A DNA stretch of 64,000 bases from Bosea sp. 29B (GCF_902506165.1 NZ_LR733817.1:1720255-1784254), one strand, 5' to 3'. Counted from the first letter of the stretch, positions 42,171 through 51,341 are shown. Program-made: numbers and translations. The notes: generated by a model from the letters alone, not told the origin.

Positions 42171-43055
42171 TCAACGCAGCGCGCTCGGCGGCATGCCGAA
42201 GCGCTTGCGGAACAGGCTGGAGAAATGCGCCGGTGTATAACCGACACGGAAGGCAGCTTCCGCGATGCTCGCCTCACCTTGAGCGATCAGCGCATGGGCC
42301 TGCTGCAGCCGCTGCTCCTGCAGATAGCCGAAGACACTGTCACCAAACTCGGCGCGGAAGGCAGCGGTCAGCTTGGTCGGATTGAGACCCGTCGCACGGG
42401 CAAGCTCGGCCAGGCTCGGTGGCTCCTGCATCGCGACGACGAGCATGTCCCGGGCCGCATGAACCTGCTCGCGCGTCCGGGCGGGCAGTCGCGCCGGCCG
42501 CAAGGGGGGCTGGCCGACGATCCGGTCGAGCGCCATCGCCGTCAGCTCCAGCGCCTTGCCGGCGAGGTAGAGCCGCCGCAGCGGCGCCGCCACCGGCGAC
42601 TCCGCGATCTGGAGGGCGAGCGCGCAGAGCTCGGCATCGGCCGGGCGCACCCAGATGCCGGCATCCCCTGCCCCCGCCAGCGTGAACAATTGCTGCATCG
42701 GCGCGGCGAATTCCCGTTCGACGAAATCGAGGTCGAACTGCATCAGCACGCAGCGGACCATGCCGCCGCTGAGACCGGTGCGCTGCTGGACGTGGTCGCC
42801 GACATTGGCGGTGACCAGCAGCGCCGGCCCGCGGACCATGACGGCCGGCTGGTCGTCGATTTCCAGAGATTGCCGCCCATCGAGCATGACCGCGATCTTG
42901 AGGCCCCGGCGCATCGGCCCGGTGATGCGCTCGCCTTCGGGAATCGGAAATGTCCCGGCCGACAGCGACAGCTGCCGCGAGAACAGCGGCAAGCCCACCA
43001 AGGATTCAGGATCGGAAAAGGTCTGAATGGCGTTCACCGGCGCAGCATAGTTCAA
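42171..43055 (-). CDS. AraC-family regulator (PchR-like)
   Basis: A 294-residue regulator. The C-terminal pair of helix-turn-helix motifs is seen in PSLAELARATGLNPTKLTAAFRAEFG and SIAEAAFRVGYTPAHFSSLFRKRFGMPPSALR. The N-terminal ligand domain (PIPEGERITGPMRRGLKIAVMLDG) resembles siderophore-sensing activators such as PchR. It sits directly upstream of the TonB receptor, which it probably activates when ferric siderophore is present. Confidence 0.9.
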   Translation of the reverse strand: MNYAAPVNAIQTFSDPESLVGLPLFSRQLSLSAGTFPIPEGERITGPMRRGLKIAVMLDGRQSLEIDDQPAVMVRGPALLVTANVGDHVQQRTGLSGGMVRCVLMQFDLDFVEREFAAPMQQLFTLAGAGDAGIWVRPADAELCALALQIAESPVAAPLRRLYLAGKALELTAMALDRIVGQPPLRPARLPARTREQVHAARDMLVVAMQEPPSLAELARATGLNPTKLTAAFRAEFGDSVFGYLQEQRLQQAHALIAQGEASIAEAAFRVGYTPAHFSSLFRKRFGMPPSALR

Positions 43056-43292
43056 TTGCCTCCCGCCTCAAGACTTCGCCATCAGATTGCAGGTCTTCTA
43101 AACTGGGCGGTTCAGCGAGCTACTCTCCCGAGAATTTCATCGCCTGCACCATTTGCACATCGATAATCCTCGGTCGTGCATTTCACACCACTGCTCGTTG
43201 CAGACAGCGCCCAACCTCGCCGGACGCCGATCCGGCTTCATCGCTCCCACCGCGTCACATCACGGTCATCGAAGCGCGTCTATCCCGCTGCG

Positions 43293-44372
43293 ATGACGCT
43301 CCCGACCACAGGCGATCGCTCCGGCATGGCTGCACTGCTGCCCGGCATGCAGGCACGCACAACCCCGCTGCTGGCGCTGGATAGCTTTTCCGTCGCTTTC
43401 CCTGGAGCCTACGGCCCCGTCCCGGTCGTACGAGGCATCGACCTGTCGCTTGCTCCCGGCGAGGCGCTCGGCATCGTCGGGGAATCCGGCTGCGGCAAGA
43501 GCGTGACCTGGCTCGCGGCGCTGCGCCTGCTCGGTCGTGGCGTCGTAACCTCCGGCGCGGTCCGGCTCGGCGGGGAGGACATCACCCGCCTGCCGGAACG
43601 CGCGCTCGCAAGGATACGCGGCGGGCGCATCGGGCTGATCTTCCAGGACCCGACCAGCTCGCTCAATCCGGTCCAGCGCATCGGCACCCAGCTCACGGAG
43701 GTGCTGCGCCTGCACCGCGGATTGCGCGGCGATGCTGCCCACCGCGAGGCCCTGCGCCTGCTCGATCGCGTCGGCATCGCCGATGCGCCGCGGCGGTTGC
43801 GGCAATACCCGCATGAGTTCTCGGGCGGCATGAACCAGCGCGTGATGATCGCGCTGGCGCTCGCCGGCGAGCCCGAGGTCCTGATCGCCGACGAGCCGAC
43901 CACCGCGCTCGACGCGACGATCCAGGCGCAGATTCTCGACCTGATCCGCGACATCCGCCGCGAGAGCGGCATGGGGCTGGTGCTGATCTCGCACGATATC
44001 GGCGTCGTCGCCGATCTCTGCGACCGTGTCGCGGTGATGTATGCCGGCCGCGTCGTCGAGACCGCAGCGACGCAGGACCTGCTCGGCCGGCCGCGCCATC
44101 CCTATACGCGCGGCCTGCTCGCCGCCCTGCCGAGCCTCGATGGGCCGCGCCGCCAGTTGACGCCGATCGCGGGCACAGTTCCCGCGCCCGACCGGATGCC
44201 GCCGGGCTGCGCCTTCGCGCCGCGCTGTTCGCTGGCGATCGACGAGTGCCGGACACAGACGCCTGCGCTGGTACTGGCGGCACAGGACCAGCGCGCCGCC
44301 TGCCTGCGCCTCGCCGAGACGGCGCTGATGCCGGACGCGCATGCGCCGGCTCCGGCCGGAGCCTTCGCATGA
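43293..44372 (+). CDS. dipeptide-type ABC transporter ATP-binding protein (DppD-like)
   Basis: An ATPase of about 359 residues. It has Walker A GESGCGKSVTW, FQDPTSSLNPVQRI, signature FSGGMNQRVMIALAL, LIADEPTTALDATIQ and ISHDIGVV, then the C-terminal FAPRCSLAIDEC. The start is uncertain: ATGs at 43293, 43326 and 43347 are all in frame and none has a strong ribosome site; homology begins near 43370. The 237 bases upstream, towards the AraC gene, hold no clear feature. Its permeases and receptor are on the other strand from 46916 to 51137. Confidence 0.9.
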   Translation: MTLPTTGDRSGMAALLPGMQARTTPLLALDSFSVAFPGAYGPVPVVRGIDLSLAPGEALGIVGESGCGKSVTWLAALRLLGRGVVTSGAVRLGGEDITRLPERALARIRGGRIGLIFQDPTSSLNPVQRIGTQLTEVLRLHRGLRGDAAHREALRLLDRVGIADAPRRLRQYPHEFSGGMNQRVMIALALAGEPEVLIADEPTTALDATIQAQILDLIRDIRRESGMGLVLISHDIGVVADLCDRVAVMYAGRVVETAATQDLLGRPRHPYTRGLLAALPSLDGPRRQLTPIAGTVPAPDRMPPGCAFAPRCSLAIDECRTQTPALVLAAQDQRAACLRLAETALMPDAHAPAPAGAFA

Positions 44373-45358
44373 CCCCGCTCCTGCGCGTCGACGATCTCGC
44401 CCGCCACTATCCGGTCGCGACGGCGACCGGGCAGAAGCTCATGCTCCACGCAGTAGACGGCGTCAGCTTCACCCTGGCCGCCGGCAGGACGCTCGGCCTG
44501 GTCGGCGAATCCGGCTGCGGCAAGTCGACCACCGCGCGGCTCGTGCTCGGCCTGCTGCCAGCGACGCGCGGGCGGATCACATTCGCCGGCGAGGAGGTCA
44601 GCGCGACGCGCGATCGCCATTGGCGGGCCCTGCGCCGGCGGATGCAACTGGTGCATCAGGACCCGCTCGCGGCGCTCGATCGGCGCCTGCCCGTCGGCGA
44701 GCAGATCGTCGAGCCGCTCGCCATCCACGGGCTCGAAGCCGGCGCCGAAGCCCGACGGCAAAAGGCGCTCGAGCTGTTCGAGGCGGTCGGCCTGAGGGCG
44801 GACCTGTTCGAGCGCTATCCGCATGAGCTCTCCGGCGGCCAGCGCCAGCGCGTCGTGCTCGCCCGGGCGCTGATCCTTGGTCCGGAGCTGCTGGTCTGCG
44901 ACGAGCCGATCTCGGCGCTCGACGTCTCGGTCGCGGCCCAGGTTATCAACCTGCTGCAGGACCTGCAGGCGCGCTTCGGCATGGCCTATCTCTTCATTAG
45001 CCACGATCTGAAGGTCGTCCGGCAGATCGCCGACGAGGTCGCGGTGATGTATCTCGGTGGGATCGTCGAGCAGGGCCCGCCGGAGGCGCTGTTCCATGCC
45101 CCGGCCCATCCCTACACCGAGGCGCTGGTCTCGGCCGTGCCGACGCTCCAGCGCGGCACGGCCGAGCGCATCACCCTGCGCGGCGACCCGCCCAATCCGG
45201 TCGACCGGCCGGCGGGTTGCGCCTTCCATCCGCGCTGTCCGCGCGCCATCGCCCGCTGCCGCGAGGAAGCGCCGGCGCTCCGTCCCACCAGCGACGGGCG
45301 ACTCGCCGCCTGCCATCTGGTACCCGTGGCTGCCGACGCCAGAGCGGCAGCCGCCTGA
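44369..45358 (+). CDS. dipeptide-type ABC transporter ATP-binding protein (DppF-like)
   Basis: A 329-residue second ATPase, overlapping the first by ATGA. Marks are GESGCGKSTTARLV, HQDPLAALDRRLPV (a Gln-loop with His before it), signature LSGGQRQRVVLARAL, LVCDEPISALDVSV and ISHDLKVV, then CAFHPRCPRAIARC. It is followed after 25 bases by a phosphodiesterase gene on the same strand. Confidence 0.92.
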   Translation: MTPLLRVDDLARHYPVATATGQKLMLHAVDGVSFTLAAGRTLGLVGESGCGKSTTARLVLGLLPATRGRITFAGEEVSATRDRHWRALRRRMQLVHQDPLAALDRRLPVGEQIVEPLAIHGLEAGAEARRQKALELFEAVGLRADLFERYPHELSGGQRQRVVLARALILGPELLVCDEPISALDVSVAAQVINLLQDLQARFGMAYLFISHDLKVVRQIADEVAVMYLGGIVEQGPPEALFHAPAHPYTEALVSAVPTLQRGTAERITLRGDPPNPVDRPAGCAFHPRCPRAIARCREEAPALRPTSDGRLAACHLVPVAADARAAAA

Positions 45359-45383
45359 CCCTATCGACCGACCGGATACCGAC

Positions 45384-46850
45384 ATGGCCCAAGATGATCG
45401 CTCCCCAGCCACACGCGTCATCGTCGCGGTCTTCGATGGCCTGCGGCCCGATCTGGTCACGCCCGAGCTGACGCCCAACATCCTACGGCTGGCCGCGCGC
45501 GGCACCTGGTTCCGCCAGGCGCGCAGCGTCTTCCCCTCGGTGACCCGTGTCGCGACCAGCGCGATCGCCACTGGCGCACCTCCCGGCGTGCATGGGATCG
45601 TCGGCAACGCCTTCTACCTTGCCGACGCCATCCCCGAGCGCATCTTCGACACCAGCGACATCGGCATGCTGCGTCGGGCGGAAGCGCATCATGGCGGCCG
45701 GCTGATCGCGGTCGACACCTTCGGTGATGTGCTGGCGCGGGCGGGCAAGCGGCTCGCTGTCGTCCATACCGGCTCAGCCGGCTCAGCGCATTTCATCAAC
45801 CCGCGCGCCCGCGCCAACGGGCACTGGACCTTCACGATGCTTGGCCCCGAGGCAACACAGACGCCGGAGGCGGTCGAGGACGCGATCGCCAAGCTCGGCC
45901 CGCTGCCGGAGCGCCAGCTGCCGCGCCTCGATGAGCTTGCCTATGGTGGCCGGCTGATGGTCGAGCATGTCCTGCCGGTGCTGAAGCCCGATGTCGCGCT
46001 GATCTGGTTCAACGAACCCGACACCACCTTCCATTATCGCGGGCTCGGCTCGCCGGAGGCCAAGGCCGGCCTGCAGCAGGCGGACCGCGCCTTCGGCGCC
46101 ATCCTCGACTGGGTCGAGGCGCAGCCCGATGGCGAGCGCATCGCGGTGATCGCAGCCTCCGACCACGGCCAGATCTCGACCGGCGCGGTCGAGCCGCTGT
46201 TCGACGCGGCGCGCCAGGCCGGCTTCGACCTCAGCAACACCAAGGCTGTCGACGGTGCCGCCTTCCTCGCGACCGGCGGCATCAGCGGCGAGATCCGCCT
46301 GCGCAACGGCGAGCGCAGCCAGCTCGAGCGCATCGCCGCCTGGCTGATGGAGCAGCCGACGATCGGCCACGTCTTCGCGCGCGGCAGCGGCGAGGAGGGC
46401 GACATTCCCGGCACCCTGTCGCTCGACCTGATCGGCGCCGGCCATGCCGCGCGCCAGCCCGACCTGATGTTCATCCTGAAATCGTCGCTGGAGACCGACC
46501 AGTACGGTCTGCCCGGCCTCGGCGCGATGACGCCGGGCGATGTCCCGCTCGGTGGCGGCATGCATGGCGGCATCAACCCGCACGAACTCAACACCGTGCT
46601 GATCATCGGCACGGGCACTGGCGAGGTCGGCAGCGTCTCGCAGGAGCCGGCCGGGATCATCGACATCGGCCCGACCGTGCTCGGCCTCTCCGGTCTGGCC
46701 AAGGCGCCGAGCATGGTCGGCCGCGACCTTACCCGCCCGGCCCAGGAGGAAGCGCGCATCCGCCGCGTTTCGACCGGGCACGGCGCCTTCAGCCAGTACG
46801 TCGAGTTCGCCGAGCAGGACGGCCGCCGTTTCATCCTCGGCGGGCACTGA
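45384..46850 (+). CDS. nucleotide pyrophosphatase/phosphodiesterase (alkaline phosphatase superfamily)
   Basis: A 488-residue metal hydrolase of the type I phosphodiesterase family. Two-metal site residues are visible: VAVFDGLRPD near the N-terminus, the nucleophile Thr in FPSVTRVATSA, Asp and His in FNEPDTTFHYRG, the Asp-His pair in AASDHGQIS, and His in GGGMHGGIN. No signal peptide is seen, so it is probably cytoplasmic. It shares its operon with two transporter ATPases and converges on genes that include a glycerophosphodiester phosphodiesterase, which points to a phosphodiester substrate. Confidence 0.87.
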   Translation: MAQDDRSPATRVIVAVFDGLRPDLVTPELTPNILRLAARGTWFRQARSVFPSVTRVATSAIATGAPPGVHGIVGNAFYLADAIPERIFDTSDIGMLRRAEAHHGGRLIAVDTFGDVLARAGKRLAVVHTGSAGSAHFINPRARANGHWTFTMLGPEATQTPEAVEDAIAKLGPLPERQLPRLDELAYGGRLMVEHVLPVLKPDVALIWFNEPDTTFHYRGLGSPEAKAGLQQADRAFGAILDWVEAQPDGERIAVIAASDHGQISTGAVEPLFDAARQAGFDLSNTKAVDGAAFLATGGISGEIRLRNGERSQLERIAAWLMEQPTIGHVFARGSGEEGDIPGTLSLDLIGAGHAARQPDLMFILKSSLETDQYGLPGLGAMTPGDVPLGGGMHGGINPHELNTVLIIGTGTGEVGSVSQEPAGIIDIGPTVLGLSGLAKAPSMVGRDLTRPAQEEARIRRVSTGHGAFSQYVEFAEQDGRRFILGGH

Positions 46851-46862
46851 TCCGAGGAAACG

Positions 46863-46899
46863 AATGAAAAAGGGGCGGCTGAGCCGCCCCTTTTTCATT
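46863..46899. terminator. bidirectional rho-independent terminator
   Basis: A perfect 17-bp inverted repeat with a 3-base TGA loop lies between two convergent genes. The core is GGGGCGGC/GCCGCCCC flanked by A5 on the left and T5 on the right, so each strand's transcript ends in a GC stem followed by a U-run. It is the clearest terminator in the window and should stop both the phosphodiesterase and the binding-protein transcripts. Confidence 0.93.
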
Positions 46900-46915
46900 G
46901 TGCGTTCGCGCCTGC

Positions 46916-48478
46916 TCAGCTGCGGGCGAAGGACAGGTTGTCCGGGCGCAGATCCATGAAATAGAAGGTTGTCGGCCGCCAGCCGATTGCCTTCTTGATC
47001 GCATAGGCCTCGCTCGGCTGGTAGAGGATCGTCGCCGGCGCCTCGTCCTCCCAGATGTCGAGCATCTCAGCGAACAGCGCCTTGCGCTTCACCGGATCGA
47101 CCTCCGCCTCCAGCGCCGTGCCGGCCTTGTTGAAGCCATCCGCCGAGGTCCAGAACTTCGAGATCTGGTGCTCGCCGGCCGGCCCCCAGGCGACCCAGAT
47201 CGCGCCGAGCGGGTCGGGCAGGCGCGTCGAGTTCGACCAGTTGAAGATCTGCGCACCGGCGCCGCGCATCTGGGTCGAGTTCTCGACGACCTGCAGCGAA
47301 GCGTTGATGCCGACGGCCTTCCACTGCTCGACCAGGATCTGCGCCGCTTCCAGCGCATTGGTGTAGTAGTTCGCCATGGTGCGGTAGACGATCGGCTCGC
47401 CCTTGTAGCCGGCCTGCTGCAGCAGCGCCTTGGCCTTGGCCGGATCGTAGGGGAGCTTGCGGCCCTCGACGAACATCTGGCCGTATTCGGGGAAGTTGTG
47501 GCTCGCCGGCACCCGCGCAGTGCCCTGCCAGAGCGCGTCGACCAGCTTCTGCCGGTCGATGGCGCAGTTCAGCGCCTGCCTCACCCGCTTGTCGGCCAGC
47601 ACCTTGTCCTGCTCGTTATAGGCGAGGACATGGACGTTCGCGAGCACGACGGAGCGCACGTCGATGTCCTTGTAGGCGCCGACCACACTCATCTGGTCGG
47701 GCGGGATATTGGTGATCAGGTCGTAGTCGCCGGCAACGAGGCCGGCGACGCGTGCCGCCAGCTCCGGCACGCGCCGGAAGGTGACGTGCTTCGCGGTCGG
47801 CTTGCCCATGAAATAATCGTCGAAGGCTTCCAGCACCGTGGCTTCAGCGGCGGAATGCGAGACGACGCGATAGGGGCCGGTCGCCACCGGCTTGCGCGAA
47901 TAGGCCTCGAAGCCCATCGCCTCATAGGCGCGCTTGTTGACGATCCAGGCGCACCAGGAGGCCAGCCGCTGCTCCAGCAGCACGTCGGCGACCTTGGTGC
48001 GGAAGCGGACGCTATAGCGGTCGATCGGCTCGACGCTGGCGAGGATGCCGAAATAGGGCTTGCCGCCGGGGATCTGGGCCTTGTCGCCCCAGAGACGGCC
48101 GTCGCGGAAGGTGTAGGCGACGTCCTCCGAGGTCAGCTCGTCGCCATTGTGAAACTTGACGCCCTGGCGCAGCGTGACGACCAATTCCTGCGGCGAGACG
48201 CGCTCCCACTTGATCGCCAGATGCGGCTTCAGCTCGGAGCCGCCGCCATCGGCCGCGCCGAGGAAGTCGCGCCGGATCAGCGTGTCGAAGATCGAATAGG
48301 TGACGCGCGTGCCGACATTGGAGAGCTCGCGCGCCGGCTCCAGCGTCGCCGGCAGGTCGGCGACCGCGACGGTGAAGTTCGGGCGCGTCTCGCCGGCAGC
48401 GAAGGTCTGCGGGGCGGCGAGCAGCGCCGAAGCAGCGGAGGCGCCTTCAAGGAAGCGGCGGCGCGAAAGGGTGATCAT
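46916..48478 (-). CDS. dipeptide-type ABC transporter substrate-binding protein, Tat signal
   Basis: A 520-residue SBP family 5 receptor with a twin-arginine signal (SRRRFLEGASAASALLAAPQTFA). Marks are TLRQGVKFHNGDELTSEDVAYTFRD, PVATGPYRVVSHSAAEATVLEAFDDY and VRQALNCAIDRQKLVDALWQG. It is last in a minus-strand operon with a GDPD phosphodiesterase and two permeases; the matching ATPases are across the terminator on the other strand. Tat export is unusual for this family outside the alphaproteobacteria and suggests folding before export. Confidence 0.92.
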   Translation of the reverse strand: MITLSRRRFLEGASAASALLAAPQTFAAGETRPNFTVAVADLPATLEPARELSNVGTRVTYSIFDTLIRRDFLGAADGGGSELKPHLAIKWERVSPQELVVTLRQGVKFHNGDELTSEDVAYTFRDGRLWGDKAQIPGGKPYFGILASVEPIDRYSVRFRTKVADVLLEQRLASWCAWIVNKRAYEAMGFEAYSRKPVATGPYRVVSHSAAEATVLEAFDDYFMGKPTAKHVTFRRVPELAARVAGLVAGDYDLITNIPPDQMSVVGAYKDIDVRSVVLANVHVLAYNEQDKVLADKRVRQALNCAIDRQKLVDALWQGTARVPASHNFPEYGQMFVEGRKLPYDPAKAKALLQQAGYKGEPIVYRTMANYYTNALEAAQILVEQWKAVGINASLQVVENSTQMRGAGAQIFNWSNSTRLPDPLGAIWVAWGPAGEHQISKFWTSADGFNKAGTALEAEVDPVKRKALFAEMLDIWEDEAPATILYQPSEAYAIKKAIGWRPTTFYFMDLRPDNLSFARS

Positions 48479-48545
48479 GGCATGTCTCGCATTGAGGTCG
48501 GCAGCGGTATTGATCCGGCCCGCCGCGCAATCGCGCTGCCATGCC

Positions 48546-49316
48546 TCAGCTTGACGACAGGGCCGTGACGGAGCGGGTAGAGAGCAGCTGCCGGGGATCG
48601 TCGAGCATCACCGCATCGGGCGCGAGCGCGAGAACGCGGCCGATCCCCTCCGCATCGATCCGCCCGACCGGAAAGGGCGGATAGCCGGGCTCGGCGACCG
48701 AACGCGGCTGCCCGACCATAACCACGGTCCGCAGGCCAAGGCCGCGCGCGGCCACAATCCGTTCGGTCGTCGCTTCGCCCTGCCAGAAGCGGAACCAGTC
48801 TGCGCCAAGGGCCTTCGACTGCCCGCAGGACTGCGGGTCCGGAACCAGCGCGAGGATCGCGATCTCCGCCTGCAGGGCCCGCGCCGCCGCGATCAGGTCG
48901 AGCGAGCGCAGGCCGAGCAGAACGCGCTCACTGGCCCCTGCCGCCGCGACGACATCGAGTATACGCGGCAGCACGGCCGGGCCTGTCAGCTTCACATCGA
49001 GCAGCAAGCCCAGCGGCGCGGAGGCAGCGATCGCCTCGTCCAGCGTCAGCAAATCGGGCAGGATCGCCCGCAATTCCGCGAGCTCGATCTCTGCGACGAG
49101 GCGCCGATCGCCGGCGATGCGCTTGAGATCCGCGTCGTGCAGGCAGACCAGCGCGCCATCAGCGCTCAGCCGCACGTCGGTCTCGACCATCTCGGCGCCA
49201 ATGGCCCTGGCCTTGTCGAAGGCCTCGGCACTGTTTTCAGACGCGAGCAGGGCCCCGCCTCGATGGGCGATGGCGAGCGGCAGCGGGCCGGCGATGCTGC
49301 GAATAGCGAAGCTCAT
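48546..49316 (-). CDS. glycerophosphodiester phosphodiesterase family protein
   Basis: A 256-residue TIM-barrel phosphodiesterase. The GDPD signature is seen as AIAHRGGALLASENS at the N-terminus, then MVETDVRLSADGALVCLHD with the second histidine and LGLLLDVKLTG. No signal peptide, so it is cytoplasmic (UgpQ-like). It lies between the receptor and the permeases of a dipeptide-type transporter, so the transporter probably imports a phosphodiester that this enzyme splits into an alcohol and a phosphate ester. Confidence 0.9.
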   Translation of the reverse strand: MSFAIRSIAGPLPLAIAHRGGALLASENSAEAFDKARAIGAEMVETDVRLSADGALVCLHDADLKRIAGDRRLVAEIELAELRAILPDLLTLDEAIAASAPLGLLLDVKLTGPAVLPRILDVVAAAGASERVLLGLRSLDLIAAARALQAEIAILALVPDPQSCGQSKALGADWFRFWQGEATTERIVAARGLGLRTVVMVGQPRSVAEPGYPPFPVGRIDAEGIGRVLALAPDAVMLDDPRQLLSTRSVTALSSS

Positions 49317-49320
49317 GGTC

Positions 49321-50199
49321 TCAATGCCGCTCGCTGGTCGGGTCGAAACGGTCGCGCAACCAGTCGCCGAACAGGCTCATCGACAGCGTCGTCAGGAAGA
49401 TCACCAGGCCGGGGAAGACGGCGATCCACCAAGCGTTGAGAAGATAGCGCCTGCCTTCACCGAGCATCAGGCCGAGCGAGGTGCCGGGCGGCTGCACGCC
49501 GAGGCCAAGGAAGGAGAGCGAGGTCTCGAGCAGGATCGTGCCGGGGAAGTTGAGCGTCGCCTGCACCACCAGCGCCGCGATGATATTAGGCAGGAGATGG
49601 CGCAGGATCACGCGCGGCGTGCTGGCACCCAGCGCCTCGACCGCGTTGACGTAATCGCTCTCCTGCTCGGAGGCGACGAGGCCGCGGGCGAGGCGGGTAT
49701 AGCGGTCCCAGCCGTCGATGCTGACGAGGATGATGAACAGCACGATGTTATTGCCGAAGAAAGCGAGCATTGTCAGCGCCAGGAACAGCGCCGGAATCGC
49801 CGCCTGCGCATCGACCAGCATCATGATCGCCTGGTCGACGATGCCGCGCATCCGTGCCGCGATGAAGCCGAGCAGCGTGCCGAACACCGCCCCGATCAGT
49901 GTGCCCATCACCGCGATCAGGATCGAGGTCCGCACCGCATAGATCATGCGGCTGAGGATATCGCGGCCGAGCTGGTCGGTGCCAAGCCAGTAGGTCGTGC
50001 CGCCGCTCTGCGTCAGCGGCGGCTTCAGCCGGGCCAGCAGATTCTGGGTGGTGTAGTGGAGCGGCGCCAGCCAGTCGGCCAGGATCGCGACGAGCACGAC
50101 CAGAATCAGGAAGCCGGCCGAGAGCTTCACCACCGGCGACATGCGCCGTCCGCGCGGACGGGAGGCCGGAGCGGCGCCAAGATCGAGGCTCGCGCTCAT
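49321..50199 (-). CDS. dipeptide-type ABC transporter permease (DppC-like)
   Basis: A 292-residue permease. The first helix (LSAGFLILVVLVAILADWLAPL) is followed by YWLGTDQLGRDILSRMIYAVRTSILIA. The coupling loop is EQESDYVNAVEALGASTPRVILRHLLPN, and PGTILLETSLSFLGLGVQPPGTSLG lies near the C-terminus. It overlaps the other permease by ATGA and ends four bases before the GDPD start. Confidence 0.92.
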   Translation of the reverse strand: MSASLDLGAAPASRPRGRRMSPVVKLSAGFLILVVLVAILADWLAPLHYTTQNLLARLKPPLTQSGGTTYWLGTDQLGRDILSRMIYAVRTSILIAVMGTLIGAVFGTLLGFIAARMRGIVDQAIMMLVDAQAAIPALFLALTMLAFFGNNIVLFIILVSIDGWDRYTRLARGLVASEQESDYVNAVEALGASTPRVILRHLLPNIIAALVVQATLNFPGTILLETSLSFLGLGVQPPGTSLGLMLGEGRRYLLNAWWIAVFPGLVIFLTTLSMSLFGDWLRDRFDPTSERH

Positions 50200-51137
50200 G
50201 CCGGCTTGCCCAGGCTGCGCGAGAAGCCGCCGAGGCGCGGATCGAGCAGGATGTGCAGGATGTCGACCAGGAGGTTGGCGGTGACCATGACGACGGTGAC
50301 CGTCAGGATCACTGCCTGGACCACGGCGAGATCGCGCGACGAGACGGAATCGACCAATAGCCGGCCGATGCCCGGCCAGGCGAAGATCGTCTCGACCACG
50401 GCGCTGCCGGCGAGGATATGGCCGATCTCGATGCCGATGAACATCAAGAGCGGCACAGCGGCATTGGGCAGCGCGTGGCGCAGGATGACCGAGAGCGGCA
50501 TCACCCCGCGGGCACGCGCCGCGCGGATGAATGGCTTGCCAAGCACTTCGAGCGTGGCGGTACGCGCGAAGCGGGCGAGGCGCCCGGCGAGCGGCAAGGC
50601 CAGCGTCACCACCGGCAGAATCAAGTGCCAGAGCGTCTCGGATCCCGCCGAGGGAAGGACGCGCAGCTTCAATGCAAAGAGCAGGATCAGCAGGATGCCG
50701 AGGAAGAAGATCGGAATCGCATAGCCGAGCACGGCGACCGCCATGGCGAAGCGGTCGACCGCAGTGTTGTGGCGCAGCGCCGCCAGGACGCCGAGCGGCA
50801 TGCCGATCAGCAGAGCCAGCAGCAGCGCGCAGGCCCCGAGCAGGAAGGTCTTCGGCAGCGCGTCGACGACGGCGGCGAAGGCCGGCCGGTCATCGGCGAA
50901 GGAGAGGCCGAAATCACCCCGGGCCACGCTGGCGAGATAGCGCAGATACTGTTCCGCCAGCGGCCGATCGAGCCCCCAGAGCTCGCGGTAGTGGGCGCGC
51001 ACATCCGGCGGCGTCTCGATCGAAAGCATGATGTCGGCTGGATCTCCGGCCAGGCGCAGCGCCAGGAACACCGCCGAGACGCAGATCGCGACCGTCAGCA
51101 GCGCGCGCAGGAAGCGAAGGATCAGGAAACGCAGCAT
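50196..51137 (-). CDS. dipeptide-type ABC transporter permease (DppB-like)
   Basis: A 313-residue permease with the DppB pattern: LTVAICVSAVFLALRLAGDPADIML, LWGLDRPLAEQYLRYLASVARGDFGLSF, GKPFIRAARARGVMPLSVILRHALPNA and ETIFAWPGIGRLLVDSVSSRDLA. It is first in its minus-strand operon and diverges from leuA; the 295 bases between carry the possible leuA leader. Confidence 0.92.
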   Translation of the reverse strand: MLRFLILRFLRALLTVAICVSAVFLALRLAGDPADIMLSIETPPDVRAHYRELWGLDRPLAEQYLRYLASVARGDFGLSFADDRPAFAAVVDALPKTFLLGACALLLALLIGMPLGVLAALRHNTAVDRFAMAVAVLGYAIPIFFLGILLILLFALKLRVLPSAGSETLWHLILPVVTLALPLAGRLARFARTATLEVLGKPFIRAARARGVMPLSVILRHALPNAAVPLLMFIGIEIGHILAGSAVVETIFAWPGIGRLLVDSVSSRDLAVVQAVILTVTVVMVTANLLVDILHILLDPRLGGFSRSLGKPA

Positions 51138-51281
51138 CGACGAGGGCTCGTTGATCGAAGGCGAGCTTGTGCGGATGCTTACGCGACAAACGAATGACAG
51201 TTCGCCTTCGAGGCGGAGGCCGCGGACATCGGCGGCAGCGTCGAGGTTGATCTTCCTCCGCCATGATGGTTAGGTCCGGTC

Positions 51282-51332
51282 ATGCGATTTCGGTCCGCCA
51301 TCCGGGGCCTGACCCTGCGACTTAGCCGCCCG

Positions 51333-51341
<9 letters not shown>
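51282..51341 (+). CDS. possible leucine leader peptide upstream of leuA
   Basis: A 19-codon open frame beginning ATG with AGG seven bases upstream. Codons 10, 12 and 14 are leucine (CTG, CTG, CTT), so three of five consecutive codons call for leucine, 90 bases before the leucine-biosynthesis gene. Its last bases (GCGCCGT, 51333-51339) can pair with ACGGCGC at 51376-51382. This is the arrangement of an amino-acid attenuation leader. It is short and could be chance, and no terminator U-run is seen. Confidence 0.3.

Noticed and set aside
40133..42385. A 750-residue plus-strand open frame opposite the TonB receptor.
   Set aside because: It is antisense to a clear receptor with signal peptide, plug and barrel. 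The frame has no domain and a shadow-like composition.
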